NCBI RefSeq assembly: GCF_019130065.1
Contig: NZ_JAHSPG010000015.1
Location: 372,001 to 436,000 of the forward strand
DNA: 64,000 nt
Reading direction: 5' to 3'
DNA from: Pinibacter aurantiacus
GTDB lineage: Bacteria > Bacteroidota > Bacteroidia > Chitinophagales > Chitinophagaceae
The notes under the pieces are model-generated. The model was not told where the DNA came from. It saw only the letters and a program-made list of their open reading frames with translations, and ran no database searches. Position 1 is the stretch's first letter. Each line of letters begins with the position of its first letter. Positions 19,092 to 26,171 of this stretch are shown piece by piece. The position numbers and the translations under genes are program-made.

Positions 19092-19925
19092 TTAGAGGTT
19101 ATAAAAACTTACCGCGTTTCCTCCATAAAATGCATCTTTCTCGCTTTGTGAAAACGACGCAAAATACTCATCCACAATATTCTTCATCACATTGTATGAC
19201 GCGGCGATATTGCACACCGGCCAATCTGAGCCAAACATCAGCCTGTTCATGCCAAAGGTTTCCACCACCACGTCCAGGTAAGGATAGAAATCTTCTTTCT
19301 TCCAGTTTTTCCAATCAGCCTCTGTTACCATGCCTGAAATTTTACAGGAAACATGCCCGTGATCTTTAAAAGCGCTGATGTCTTTTTTCCAATCGGCAAT
19401 TTCCTGCGCTTTTATCAAAGGCTTTGCCAAATGATCTATCACAAAGGGCTGGTCTGCAAACTTCTTTACAAACTCAATTGAATATTTCAGTTGATCGTTG
19501 AAGATCAAAATATCGTAGGTGTAACCAAACTTTTTCAATAATGAAATGCCTTTCAGAAAATCTTCGCGCAACATATGGTCACGTTGCGGTTCGCCCTGCA
19601 GTATATGCCTGAAACCTTTTAGTTTTTCAAACTGTTTGTAGTGGGCCAATCTTTCTTCTACATTTCCAGATTTCAGATCTATCCAACCCACTACACCCTT
19701 GATAAAATCATTGCTGGCAGCATTTTCCAACTGAAACCCGGTCTCGGCTTCAGACTGATCGGCCTGCACAACAACGCATCCATCAAGGCCATTTTCTTTC
19801 AGTATCACTTCTAAATGTTGTGGCAAAAAATCGCGTTGTATCACACTCATCTCTTCACTGATCCAGCTATCGCGAACAGGATCAAATTTCCAGAAGTGTT
19901 GGTGGGCGTCTATTTTAAGTTTCAA
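19092..19925 (-). CDS. Amidohydrolase family lactonase (L-fuconolactonase/rhamnonolactonase type)
   Basis: A protein of about 277 residues of the COG3618 amidohydrolase group. The metal-binding HxH is at the N-terminus (IDAHQHFWKF), a conserved FRHILQGE and a FVIDHLAKP strand follow, and the C-terminal MFGSDWPVC carries the catalytic aspartate. Family members hydrolyse sugar lactones such as L-fucono-1,5-lactone or L-rhamnono-1,4-lactone. With fucP and a mutarotase next door, L-fuconolactone is the likely substrate. The start is unclear. TTG at 19925 gives the usual short lead before HxH. ATGs at 19982 and 19979 would add about 19 residues that read through GTTAGTTG-type repeat DNA. I prefer the TTG. 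Confidence 0.85.
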   Translation of the reverse strand: MKLKIDAHQHFWKFDPVRDSWISEEMSVIQRDFLPQHLEVILKENGLDGCVVVQADQSEAETGFQLENAASNDFIKGVVGWIDLKSGNVEERLAHYKQFEKLKGFRHILQGEPQRDHMLREDFLKGISLLKKFGYTYDILIFNDQLKYSIEFVKKFADQPFVIDHLAKPLIKAQEIADWKKDISAFKDHGHVSCKISGMVTEADWKNWKKEDFYPYLDVVVETFGMNRLMFGSDWPVCNIAASYNVMKNIVDEYFASFSQSEKDAFYGGNAVSFYNL

Positions 19926-20070
19926 GTTGTTAGTTGTTAGTTGATAGGCTTTAAGGGTAATCTTTAATTTCTTTTGCATCATCTCCGTTGACTGAAGTCA
20001 ACGGCAATGAATTAGGTTTAGAACGCTGAGTTATCTTTTGTCGGTCTTGAAATTTATATTCCTGAATGCA

Positions 20071-20138
20071 TGCAGCACGCAAAGAATTCTTAATTCATAA
20101 TTCTTAATTCCTAATTCTTAATTTTCAATTCCTAATTG
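20071..20138. repeat. Solo right half-element, class AATTAAG
   Basis: The junction motif TGCAGCACGCAAAG (20071-20084) is followed directly by an arm of TTAATTC/TTAATTCC units to 20138. No matching left arm was found. The stop codon of the mutarotase gene (20132-20134) lies in the arm. Confidence 0.6.
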
Positions 20139-20464
20139 GTTTCAAATATTTTATCCATAATAATCCACTTCTCTCCTTCCTTCGCCCATGGTAGCGGTTG
20201 CTGAAATTTCCACATCAGCTTTTCCCATTCCTGCACTTTTTCGTTGCCGGCATCAGCGGCTCCTTTTGCTTCAAAACTGAATGAGTCGGTTGTCTCCATT
20301 ATCATGAACAAACGGTTGCCGGTTCTGAATATCTCCATGCTCTCAATACCGCTTCCCTTAATGCTTTCCAATATTTCCGGCCAAACGGCTTTATGATAGG
20401 CTTCGTATTCTTTAATCAATGCAGGATCATTTTTCAGATCGAGTGCAAGACAATATTTTTTCAT
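20132..20464 (-). CDS. L-rhamnose/L-fucose mutarotase (RhaM family)
   Basis: A 110-residue alpha/beta ferredoxin-like protein of the RhaM (DUF718) family, which interconverts the alpha and beta anomers of 6-deoxy-L-sugars. The catalytic-type histidine lies in EYEAYHKAVWPE, and the hydrophobic strand NRLFMIMET and the closing WKFQQPLPWA region match the family. It follows fucP by 62 bp on the same strand, so it probably serves the imported sugar, most likely L-fucose. ATG at 20464 is preferred over an in-frame GTG at 20470. The C-terminal codons run into the repeat arm. Confidence 0.88.
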   Translation of the reverse strand: MKKYCLALDLKNDPALIKEYEAYHKAVWPEILESIKGSGIESMEIFRTGNRLFMIMETTDSFSFEAKGAADAGNEKVQEWEKLMWKFQQPLPWAKEGEKWIIMDKIFETN

Positions 20465-20526
20465 AATCACAGTATCTCTTTAAAACCAGGAATTTAAATT
20501 TCGACTCTTTAGTTTTTACTTTTCCA

Positions 20527-21807
20527 TTAGTGTACTGCTGCTAATACCTCTACATTCTTATCTACTTCTTCAACACCAGTTTTATATCCTTTTACCGCAA
20601 ACCATGCTATAACAGCAAAGCATACCAAAGCTACCAGGTAACCATATTGTATGCTGTTTGTCGCGTCTGCAATTTTTCCCAATACAGGCGGCAACAAAGC
20701 TCCACCTACAATAGACATTACTATCAGGCTTGATGCATTTTTTGTATCTGCTCCTAAATTTCTAATTCCTAAGGAGAAAATAGTAGGGAACATGATACTC
20801 ATAAAAAATGCAATTCCTATTAATGCATATACTACCACCATGCCTGAAGCAAAGACTGCTATAAGTGTAAGCACAATATTAATCAGGGCATACAAACACA
20901 ATAATTTATTGGGCTTGATGTATTGCATAAGAAATGTACCAACGAATCTGCCCAACATGAATGCCAAACCATATACGGCCAAATAATTGGCTGCCGACTC
21001 TCTGCTGATTCCTGCGGCTTTGGTAACGATCACAACAAAAAAGCTACCCACGCAAACCTGGGCGCCTACATAAAAGAATTGCGCAATTACAGCGCCTCTT
21101 AATTGTTTGAATGCAAGAGCATGAAACAATCCTTTTGTTTCGCCTTGTTCTTCCTTATCAGTGATGTCCGGCAGTTTAGTAAGGTATATCAAAACAGCCA
21201 CGACCAGGATAACAATACCCAATATTAAGTATGGCATTTTTACGCTTGCAGCTTCCGAGTGCAGGTACGCAGCTTTACTTATTGCGTCCATTTGCGCCAC
21301 CTGATCATCTGTTATATCATGCCCTTTCATTAGAAACCATTTACCGGCTATTGGAGCTACCACGGCTGCCAATCCGTTAAATGACTGAGAGAAATTTAGC
21401 CTGCGAGCTGCTGTTTCTTCTGAACCAAGTACAGCTACATAAGGATTAGCTGCGGTTTCTAAAAATGTCAACCCACACGCAATAACAAAAAGCGCTCCCA
21501 GAAAATAAATGTATTGCATGGTATTAGCTGCGGGTATGAATAAAAATGAGCCGATTGCAAAAAACAACAAACCCAGCAATATGCCTGATTTATAACCGTA
21601 TTTACGCATCACCATACCTGCAGGCAACGCCATTATAAAATAGGCGATAAATATCGATGAATCCACTAAGGATGATTCAAATACCGACAGGCTAAATACT
21701 TTTCGCAAGTGGGGGATCAATATGGGATCAAGGTTGTGCACGAACCCCCATAAAAAAAACAATGAGGTAATTAAGATAATCGCGAGCTTGTTTTTGTTGG
21801 TAGGCAT
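20527..21807 (-). CDS. fucP: L-fucose:H+ symporter (FucP family, MFS)
   Basis: A 426-residue transporter with about 12 predicted membrane helices and the FHS/FucP subfamily pattern. It opens with LFFLWGFVHNLDPILIPHL, whose acidic residue corresponds to the proton/sugar region of FucP. FLETAANPYVAVLG follows in helix 4, then a central loop and FMSIMFPTIFSLGIRNLG. It should import L-fucose with a proton across the inner membrane. It is the first gene of the minus-strand sugar locus and is divergent from an AraC-type regulator, the usual arrangement for a substrate-induced transporter. The ATG at 21807 leaves a 262-bp divergent promoter region. Confidence 0.9.
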   Translation of the reverse strand: MPTNKNKLAIILITSLFFLWGFVHNLDPILIPHLRKVFSLSVFESSLVDSSIFIAYFIMALPAGMVMRKYGYKSGILLGLLFFAIGSFLFIPAANTMQYIYFLGALFVIACGLTFLETAANPYVAVLGSEETAARRLNFSQSFNGLAAVVAPIAGKWFLMKGHDITDDQVAQMDAISKAAYLHSEAASVKMPYLILGIVILVVAVLIYLTKLPDITDKEEQGETKGLFHALAFKQLRGAVIAQFFYVGAQVCVGSFFVVIVTKAAGISRESAANYLAVYGLAFMLGRFVGTFLMQYIKPNKLLCLYALINIVLTLIAVFASGMVVVYALIGIAFFMSIMFPTIFSLGIRNLGADTKNASSLIVMSIVGGALLPPVLGKIADATNSIQYGYLVALVCFAVIAWFAVKGYKTGVEEVDKNVEVLAAVH

Positions 21808-22069
21808 AGTAAAAAAGCAATTCGTTATGTTATGAAAACAAAGAAACTATTTTTCCGGCGTTCGGGTTTTCCCCTATTTATCCAACTATTAAGCTATTTT
21901 AACATCATTTTGCCTAAATTGCGGTTTTGGGAGATAAATTATGAAATAGAGCGGAACAGATTTTCGCACATGAGAATGCATCTGCTGAGTTCCCTGCCCC
22001 ACCAAGGCCATTCAGGCGGGCATCTGACTAAAATAATCGCTGCGCCAGCGGCAAACAAAATATATCCGG
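21808..22069. promoter_or_regulatory. Divergent control region between fucP and the AraC-type regulator
   Basis: 262 bp without a supportable gene. It should hold the promoters of both genes and the regulator site. No clean TAnnTTTG/TTTG pair or obvious direct repeat was identified. A short GCCCCACC..GGCGGGC inverted motif near 21997-22022 is close to the araC side. Confidence 0.4.
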
Positions 22070-22942
22070 ATGAAAGCGAAACTGCTGAAAGTATTGGTCA
22101 CGCCCACCCGCTCATTTAATGTGCGAGAAGACATTGTTCCGAATGTGATCAATAAATGGCACTACCATCCTGAAGTGGAAATTATACAGGTGCACAAGGG
22201 CACTGGCACTCGTTTCGTGGGTGATGACATTAAACACTTTGCTCCGGGAGACATCGTATTGCTTGGCTCTAACCTGCCACATTATATCCGCTACGATGAT
22301 CCTTATTTAAGTGTGACGGAAAGCAAAACGCCTTTTGCGACGGTTATACATTTTACTGAGAATTTCTGGGGAGAGCAATTTCTGTCGTTGCCGGAGAACG
22401 CACCTATTAAAGTCTTTCTTGAAAAAGCGAGATACGGTGTTGCGGTCGAAAAAAAATATGCCGAACAGATCAGCGCTACTATTAAAAAAATAAGAAGCAC
22501 CGAAGGCGCAGAACGAATCATCGCATTGCTGGAATGTCTGACGGCATTTTCAAAGATGGAGAAAATCACCACGCTCTCATCTATAGGCTACCGCAACGAT
22601 TTTCAGCTGCAGGAAAATGAGCGTATGACTGCCATCTACGATTATGCATTCAAAAATTTCAGGCAAAAAATTTCACTTGATGATATCGCTGCAGAAGCCG
22701 GACTTGTAACCAATTCATTTTGCCGCTACTTTAAAAGCCGTACCGGCAAAACATTTACAGGATTTCTTATAGAACTGCGGGTTGGTTACGCCTGCAAGCT
22801 ATTGATAGAAAACAGAAGAACGATAAAGCAAATTTGTTACGATTGCGGCTTTAATAATTTCACCTGCTTTCACAAATATTTTAAGGCTAATACAGGAAAG
22901 ACACCACAGCAGTATTTGAACGAGTATTTGGAGAAGGAGTGA
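22070..22942 (+). CDS. AraC family transcriptional regulator
   Basis: A 290-residue regulator with an N-terminal cupin-like sensing domain (about 1-170; strands KWHYHPEVEIIQVHKGTG and FAPGDIVLLGSNLPHYI). The C-terminal double helix-turn-helix (about 190-285) reads FRQKISLDDIAAEAGLV, FCRYFKSRTGKTF and ICYDCGFNNFTCFHKYFK. The divergent position next to fucP makes it the likely activator of the sugar-acid locus; the ligand would be the sugar or an intermediate. The Asp/Gly core of the second HTH is intact. Its TGA stop codon is the first triplet of the following TGAATAAC-class inverted repeat. Confidence 0.88.
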   Translation: MKAKLLKVLVTPTRSFNVREDIVPNVINKWHYHPEVEIIQVHKGTGTRFVGDDIKHFAPGDIVLLGSNLPHYIRYDDPYLSVTESKTPFATVIHFTENFWGEQFLSLPENAPIKVFLEKARYGVAVEKKYAEQISATIKKIRSTEGAERIIALLECLTAFSKMEKITTLSSIGYRNDFQLQENERMTAIYDYAFKNFRQKISLDDIAAEAGLVTNSFCRYFKSRTGKTFTGFLIELRVGYACKLLIENRRTIKQICYDCGFNNFTCFHKYFKANTGKTPQQYLNEYLEKE

Positions 22943-23054
22943 CTGAATAACTGAGTAACTGAATAACTGAACTTGAAAGACAACTTCCTTCAATTATTCA
23001 ATCATTCAGTCATTCAGTTACTCAGTTATTCAGTTATTCAGTTATTCAGTTATT
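22940..23054. repeat. Inverted repeat, octamer class TGAATAAC, supplying both stop codons
   Basis: Left arm 22940-22972 and right arm 22991-23054 are tandem TGAATAAC/GTTATTCA units around an 18-bp core. The TGA stop of the AraC gene (22940-22942) and the TGA stop of the convergent surface-repeat gene (23046-23048) are both repeat units. The C-terminal Asn-Asn of the latter is also encoded by the arm. Confidence 0.8.
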
Positions 23055-24272
23055 AAAAAAGCTCACACCCACTGTCCAGCCAAACCACGCGTAAGTATTA
23101 TCCCACCAATGCATTACACCATACGAAGGCATGGCTTGTTTGTAATCTTTCACGTCCGTGTGTTGATCGGTGTAGTAAACTGAGAACGATGGACCCGCAT
23201 ACAATGTGAGACCTTTTGCAACGGTGAAATTGAAGTTGGCCGAAAGCTTTTGTAGAAGATTGGTGTACTGCCAATCACCGGTGTACATGTACTGCGAGGT
23301 AATTTCAGGATTGATGCTAATGTTATTCGCCAGCTTCACTGCACCTCCAAAACCAGCACCAAAAGTATACAGCCTTTTGTTGTCACTTGGGTTGGCGCCA
23401 CCTAATAAAATGCCATAAAAATTCTTAGTGCCCGAGCGGAAAGCAACGTTCACGCTATTGGTCTCATTGGCATAAACGGAGAATTGATAAAAACCATTCT
23501 TGGCAATGTTGATCAACCCAATGCTGCAACCTTCGGAAGTGTCGGCAATATTGATAAGACCGATTTGCACACCCTTCAGTTTTTTTGTGTGATTCACAAG
23601 TCCCGCGACCTGGAGCCCTGCCACTTCTTTTGTGCCGTTGAACAAACCCGCTACAGTCATACCTGTCACCTTTCCGTGCACATTGTTAACAAGTCCTCCG
23701 ATTTGAAATCCTTGTACATTTCCATTCACAATGTTTGTCAATCCCCCAACCTGTGCACCAACAACACTTTTGGCAACATTGTTATACAGGCCGGCAACTT
23801 GTATGCCAATAACACTATCACCTACCGTATTAAATAGCCCCGCAATTTGTGCACCCCTTGCTTTCTTACCAACTGTATTAAACAGACCTCCTACCTGTGC
23901 TCTTGTCACACTATCACCAACTGTATTAAATAAGCCTGCGACCTGTGCTCCCAGTACGTTTCCACCGACAGTATTAAACAAGCCCGCTATTTGTGTGTAC
24001 GCAACATTTTTTTGATCGATGTTGAACAACCCGGCAAATTCAAATCCGGTTACGCTGTTATTTTTTCCTCCAAGCACATTGAATGAAACACCTCTTATGT
24101 CAAGGACTTGCCTGCCATTCGTTCCAACTCCCGGAGCAAATGATATTTGTGCGGGCACTACCGGGCCAAATGGCCATGCTTTCTTCTGCGTTGTATCTTT
24201 GTCCTGCGCGTTTGCCAATGTCAAAATATTCGCACAAACCATTACCGCTATACATTGTTTAACTATTCTCAT
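23046..24272 (-). CDS. Secreted surface-repeat protein (LA_2272-like), 16-residue repeats
   Basis: A 408-residue protein with a Sec signal peptide (MRIVKQCIAVMVC...LANA). Ten or more tandem 16-residue repeats follow (about residues 76-260), each like VAGLFNTVGDSVTGAQ. They end in two shorter IGLINIA repeats and a beta-rich C-terminal domain. The repeat type matches what is annotated as LA_2272-family surface repeats; molecular function is unknown, and a beta-solenoid is likely. ATG at 24272 is chosen; the frame is open to a TTG at 24296, but that codon lies inside the promoter motif. The gene is divergent from an ECF sigma gene and paralogous to the repeat and C-terminal domains of the protein at 26172-28097. 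A candidate sigma-dependent promoter precedes it at 24287-24315. Confidence 0.82.
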   Translation of the reverse strand: MRIVKQCIAVMVCANILTLANAQDKDTTQKKAWPFGPVVPAQISFAPGVGTNGRQVLDIRGVSFNVLGGKNNSVTGFEFAGLFNIDQKNVAYTQIAGLFNTVGGNVLGAQVAGLFNTVGDSVTRAQVGGLFNTVGKKARGAQIAGLFNTVGDSVIGIQVAGLYNNVAKSVVGAQVGGLTNIVNGNVQGFQIGGLVNNVHGKVTGMTVAGLFNGTKEVAGLQVAGLVNHTKKLKGVQIGLINIADTSEGCSIGLINIAKNGFYQFSVYANETNSVNVAFRSGTKNFYGILLGGANPSDNKRLYTFGAGFGGAVKLANNISINPEITSQYMYTGDWQYTNLLQKLSANFNFTVAKGLTLYAGPSFSVYYTDQHTDVKDYKQAMPSYGVMHWWDNTYAWFGWTVGVSFFNN

Positions 24273-24286
24273 ATTGATTCTTTTAG

Positions 24287-24315
24287 AGTGAGACAACGAA
24301 GTGGTGCTCGACCCC
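24287..24315 (-). promoter_or_regulatory. Candidate ECF sigma promoter of the surface-repeat gene
   Basis: On the minus strand this reads GGGGT, 14 bp, then TTGTCTCACT, ending 14 bases before the ATG at 24272. The GGGGT and TTGTCnnACT blocks have exactly the same spacing as in the copies at 24439-24467 and 28259-28287. The interior spacer is poorly conserved. Confidence 0.6.
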
Positions 24316-24322
24316 TATGAAG

Positions 24323-24426
24323 AATTAATAATTAATAATTAATAATTAACAGGTGCTTCACTCATGAATTTCTCGAACATACTTCGAGTGACCCCCTCTT
24401 AATTATTAATTATTAATTATTAATTT
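24323..24426. repeat. Inverted repeat, heptamer class AATTAAT, between two divergent ECF promoters
   Basis: Left arm 24323-24349 and right arm 24399-24426 are AATTAAT units. The core holds a CTCGAA/TTCGAG hairpin (24372-24388). The element sits exactly between the divergent promoter motifs at 24287-24315 and 24439-24467. Confidence 0.75.
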
Positions 24427-24438
24427 TTCCTCTTCATG

Positions 24439-24467
24439 GGGGTAAACCCTTCTCCGCTTGTCATACT
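24439..24467 (+). promoter_or_regulatory. Candidate autoregulated promoter of the ECF sigma gene
   Basis: GGGGTAAACCCTTCTCCG followed by CTTGTCATACT. It matches the copy before the TonB receptor gene at 24 of 29 positions with identical spacing. The ATG at 24525 would give a leader of about 50 nt. Confidence 0.65.
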
Positions 24468-24524
24468 GGAAAGAAAAAATTGGCAGAAGCTATTATATTT
24501 GAACCAAGTTATCAACGTATAAGA

Positions 24525-25106
24525 ATGGAAATCAGCCATCCGCAAAGTAATGCCTTGCTTACGAGCGACTGGAAAAACAACTTCGAATCGGCTTTTAAAA
24601 CACATTTTAAAGGCTTGCATGCCTATGCATTTACAGTTGTAAAGGACTCCGCCATCGCCGAAGAAATCGTACAGCAAACATTTTTTAAGATATGGGAAAA
24701 AAAGGATCAACTGAATATTGACACTTCTCTCACCGCCTATCTATACAAAACAGTGTATAACCACAGCCTCAATCATTTAAAACATGAAAAAGTGAAACAG
24801 GCCTACCAGGCACATACCGTTCACCACATGAAAAACAATACCGACAATGCCGAAAAGAAAGTGCTGCTTACAGAGCTTCAGCAGAAAATCAGTGTGGCAC
24901 TTAGTGAATTGCCAGAACAATGCCGCACCATTTTCCAGATGAGCCGCTTCGAAGAATTGAAGTACAGTGAAATTGCACAGCGTCTTGGCATTGCTCCCAA
25001 AACCGTTGAGAACCAAATGGGCAAAGCGTTGAAACTCCTGAGAGTAAAACTTGTGGACTATCTGCCCATCATTTTAATCATCTTACCCAACCTGTTAATC
25101 CAGTAA
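24525..25106 (+). CDS. ECF RNA polymerase sigma factor (sigma-70 family, FecI/RpoE-like)
   Basis: A 193-residue sigma factor with the two ECF modules. Region 2 carries the -10 recognition and core-binding helices (AIAEEIVQQTFFKIWEKK, SLTAYLYKTVYNHSLNHLK). Region 4 has the helix-turn-helix (LPEQCRTIFQMSRFEELKY, then SEIAQRLGIAPKTVENQM). The C-terminus ends in a hydrophobic tail (DYLPIILIILPNLLIQ), unusual for a soluble sigma and possibly membrane-associated. The ATG at 24525 is preferred to a TTG at 24480, which would start only 13 bp after the promoter motif. The FecR gene starts four bases after its stop codon, so the two form one operon with the STN/repeat gene. It probably directs transcription of its own gene, the divergent repeat gene and the TonB receptor gene. 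Confidence 0.9.
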   Translation: MEISHPQSNALLTSDWKNNFESAFKTHFKGLHAYAFTVVKDSAIAEEIVQQTFFKIWEKKDQLNIDTSLTAYLYKTVYNHSLNHLKHEKVKQAYQAHTVHHMKNNTDNAEKKVLLTELQQKISVALSELPEQCRTIFQMSRFEELKYSEIAQRLGIAPKTVENQMGKALKLLRVKLVDYLPIILIILPNLLIQ

Positions 25107-25109
25107 AGA

Positions 25110-26096
25110 ATGAATACAGATCTACACGATATAAATGATGAACTGCTGGTAAAATTCCTGCTGGGAGAAGCATCTCCCGCAGAAAGCATCAGCATTTCTC
25201 AATGGATCGCCTCCTCTGCCGATAATGAAAAATATTTCAATGACTTCAAACTGATCTGGGATAACAGCCTTGAGCTCGCCGCAAAAAGTACCGTTGACGA
25301 AAATGCAGCATGGCAAAGGTTTCAGCAAATGGTGGTAGAAAAAGAAGAGGTTGCCAAAGCACCGGTAGTTTCTATTAGCAGGAAAAATAATTGGCTGAGA
25401 GTTGCCGCAATCATATTCGTTGTCATAACCGGCGCAATTAGTTATTTCATATGGCAGGCAAATAAACCGGCCGCGCAGGTAAATATTGCCTCTACCAATA
25501 CGACTCTTAACGATACACTGCCAGACGGATCTTTGGTGACACTGAACAAAAACACAAAGATTTCTTACGCTGATAATTTCAAAGGCAAAACAAGAAACAT
25601 AAAACTACAGGGGGAAGCTTTCTTTAAAGTAGCAACAGACAGAAACAAACCGTTCATTGTAAATGTAAATGATGTTACCATCACTGTACTGGGAACTTCT
25701 TTCAATGTAAAAAATAACAATGGAGAAACCGAAGTGATTGTCGAAAGCGGGCTTGTTCGCGTGGAGCATGGGGGCAAAAAAGTAGATTTAAAACCAAATG
25801 AAAAGGCGTTAATCAACAGTAGCGATACGGCTTTACAAAAAGAATCCTCAACAGATAAATTGTACAACTATTATAGCAGCAGGCAATTTGTTTGCGACAA
25901 CACGCCATTGTGGAAGCTTGTAGAAAAACTAAATGAGGCTTATAATGTGAACTTCACGATTGAGAATCCGTCTTTAAAATCTTTACCACTTACCACCACA
26001 TTTAATGACGAATCTTTAGATAATGTTTTAAAAATCATTTCACAAACGTTGGATGTTAAAGTGGAAAGAAATGGAAATAACATTATTCTGAAGTAA
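25110..26096 (+). CDS. FecR-type anti-sigma factor with DUF4974-like tail
   Basis: A 328-residue membrane regulator. An N-terminal cytosolic helical segment (about 1-90) should bind the sigma factor. One membrane helix follows (about 97-115, VAAIIFVVITGAISYFIW). The periplasmic FecR domain (about 130-240) has ISYADNF, LQGEAFFKVATD and VTVLGTSFNV-like strands. The C-terminal DUF4974-type domain (about 255-328) contains LWKLVEKLNEAYNVNFTIE. In Bacteroidota such proteins relay a signal from an outer-membrane TonB receptor to the ECF sigma factor. Spacing to the sigma gene is three bases. The next gene starts 75 bp downstream and encodes a protein with an STN signalling domain, a natural partner. 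Confidence 0.9.
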   Translation: MNTDLHDINDELLVKFLLGEASPAESISISQWIASSADNEKYFNDFKLIWDNSLELAAKSTVDENAAWQRFQQMVVEKEEVAKAPVVSISRKNNWLRVAAIIFVVITGAISYFIWQANKPAAQVNIASTNTTLNDTLPDGSLVTLNKNTKISYADNFKGKTRNIKLQGEAFFKVATDRNKPFIVNVNDVTITVLGTSFNVKNNNGETEVIVESGLVRVEHGGKKVDLKPNEKALINSSDTALQKESSTDKLYNYYSSRQFVCDNTPLWKLVEKLNEAYNVNFTIENPSLKSLPLTTTFNDESLDNVLKIISQTLDVKVERNGNNIILK

Positions 26097-26171
26097 AAAC
26101 AATGACGACGAGCGACGAACAAATTTATAGGCAGAAAAAGAATTTGTTCATAGCATAAAACAAAAGAGACC

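Noticed and set aside
21832-22119. A 95-codon frame overlapping the fucP-araC control region
   Set aside because: It overlaps the start of the AraC gene in another frame, has atypical composition and would fill the divergent promoter region.
23560-24010. Regular 48-bp DNA repeats resembling a CRISPR or minisatellite array
   Set aside because: They encode the 16-residue protein repeats of the surface-repeat gene in frame; there are no unique spacers and no cas genes.
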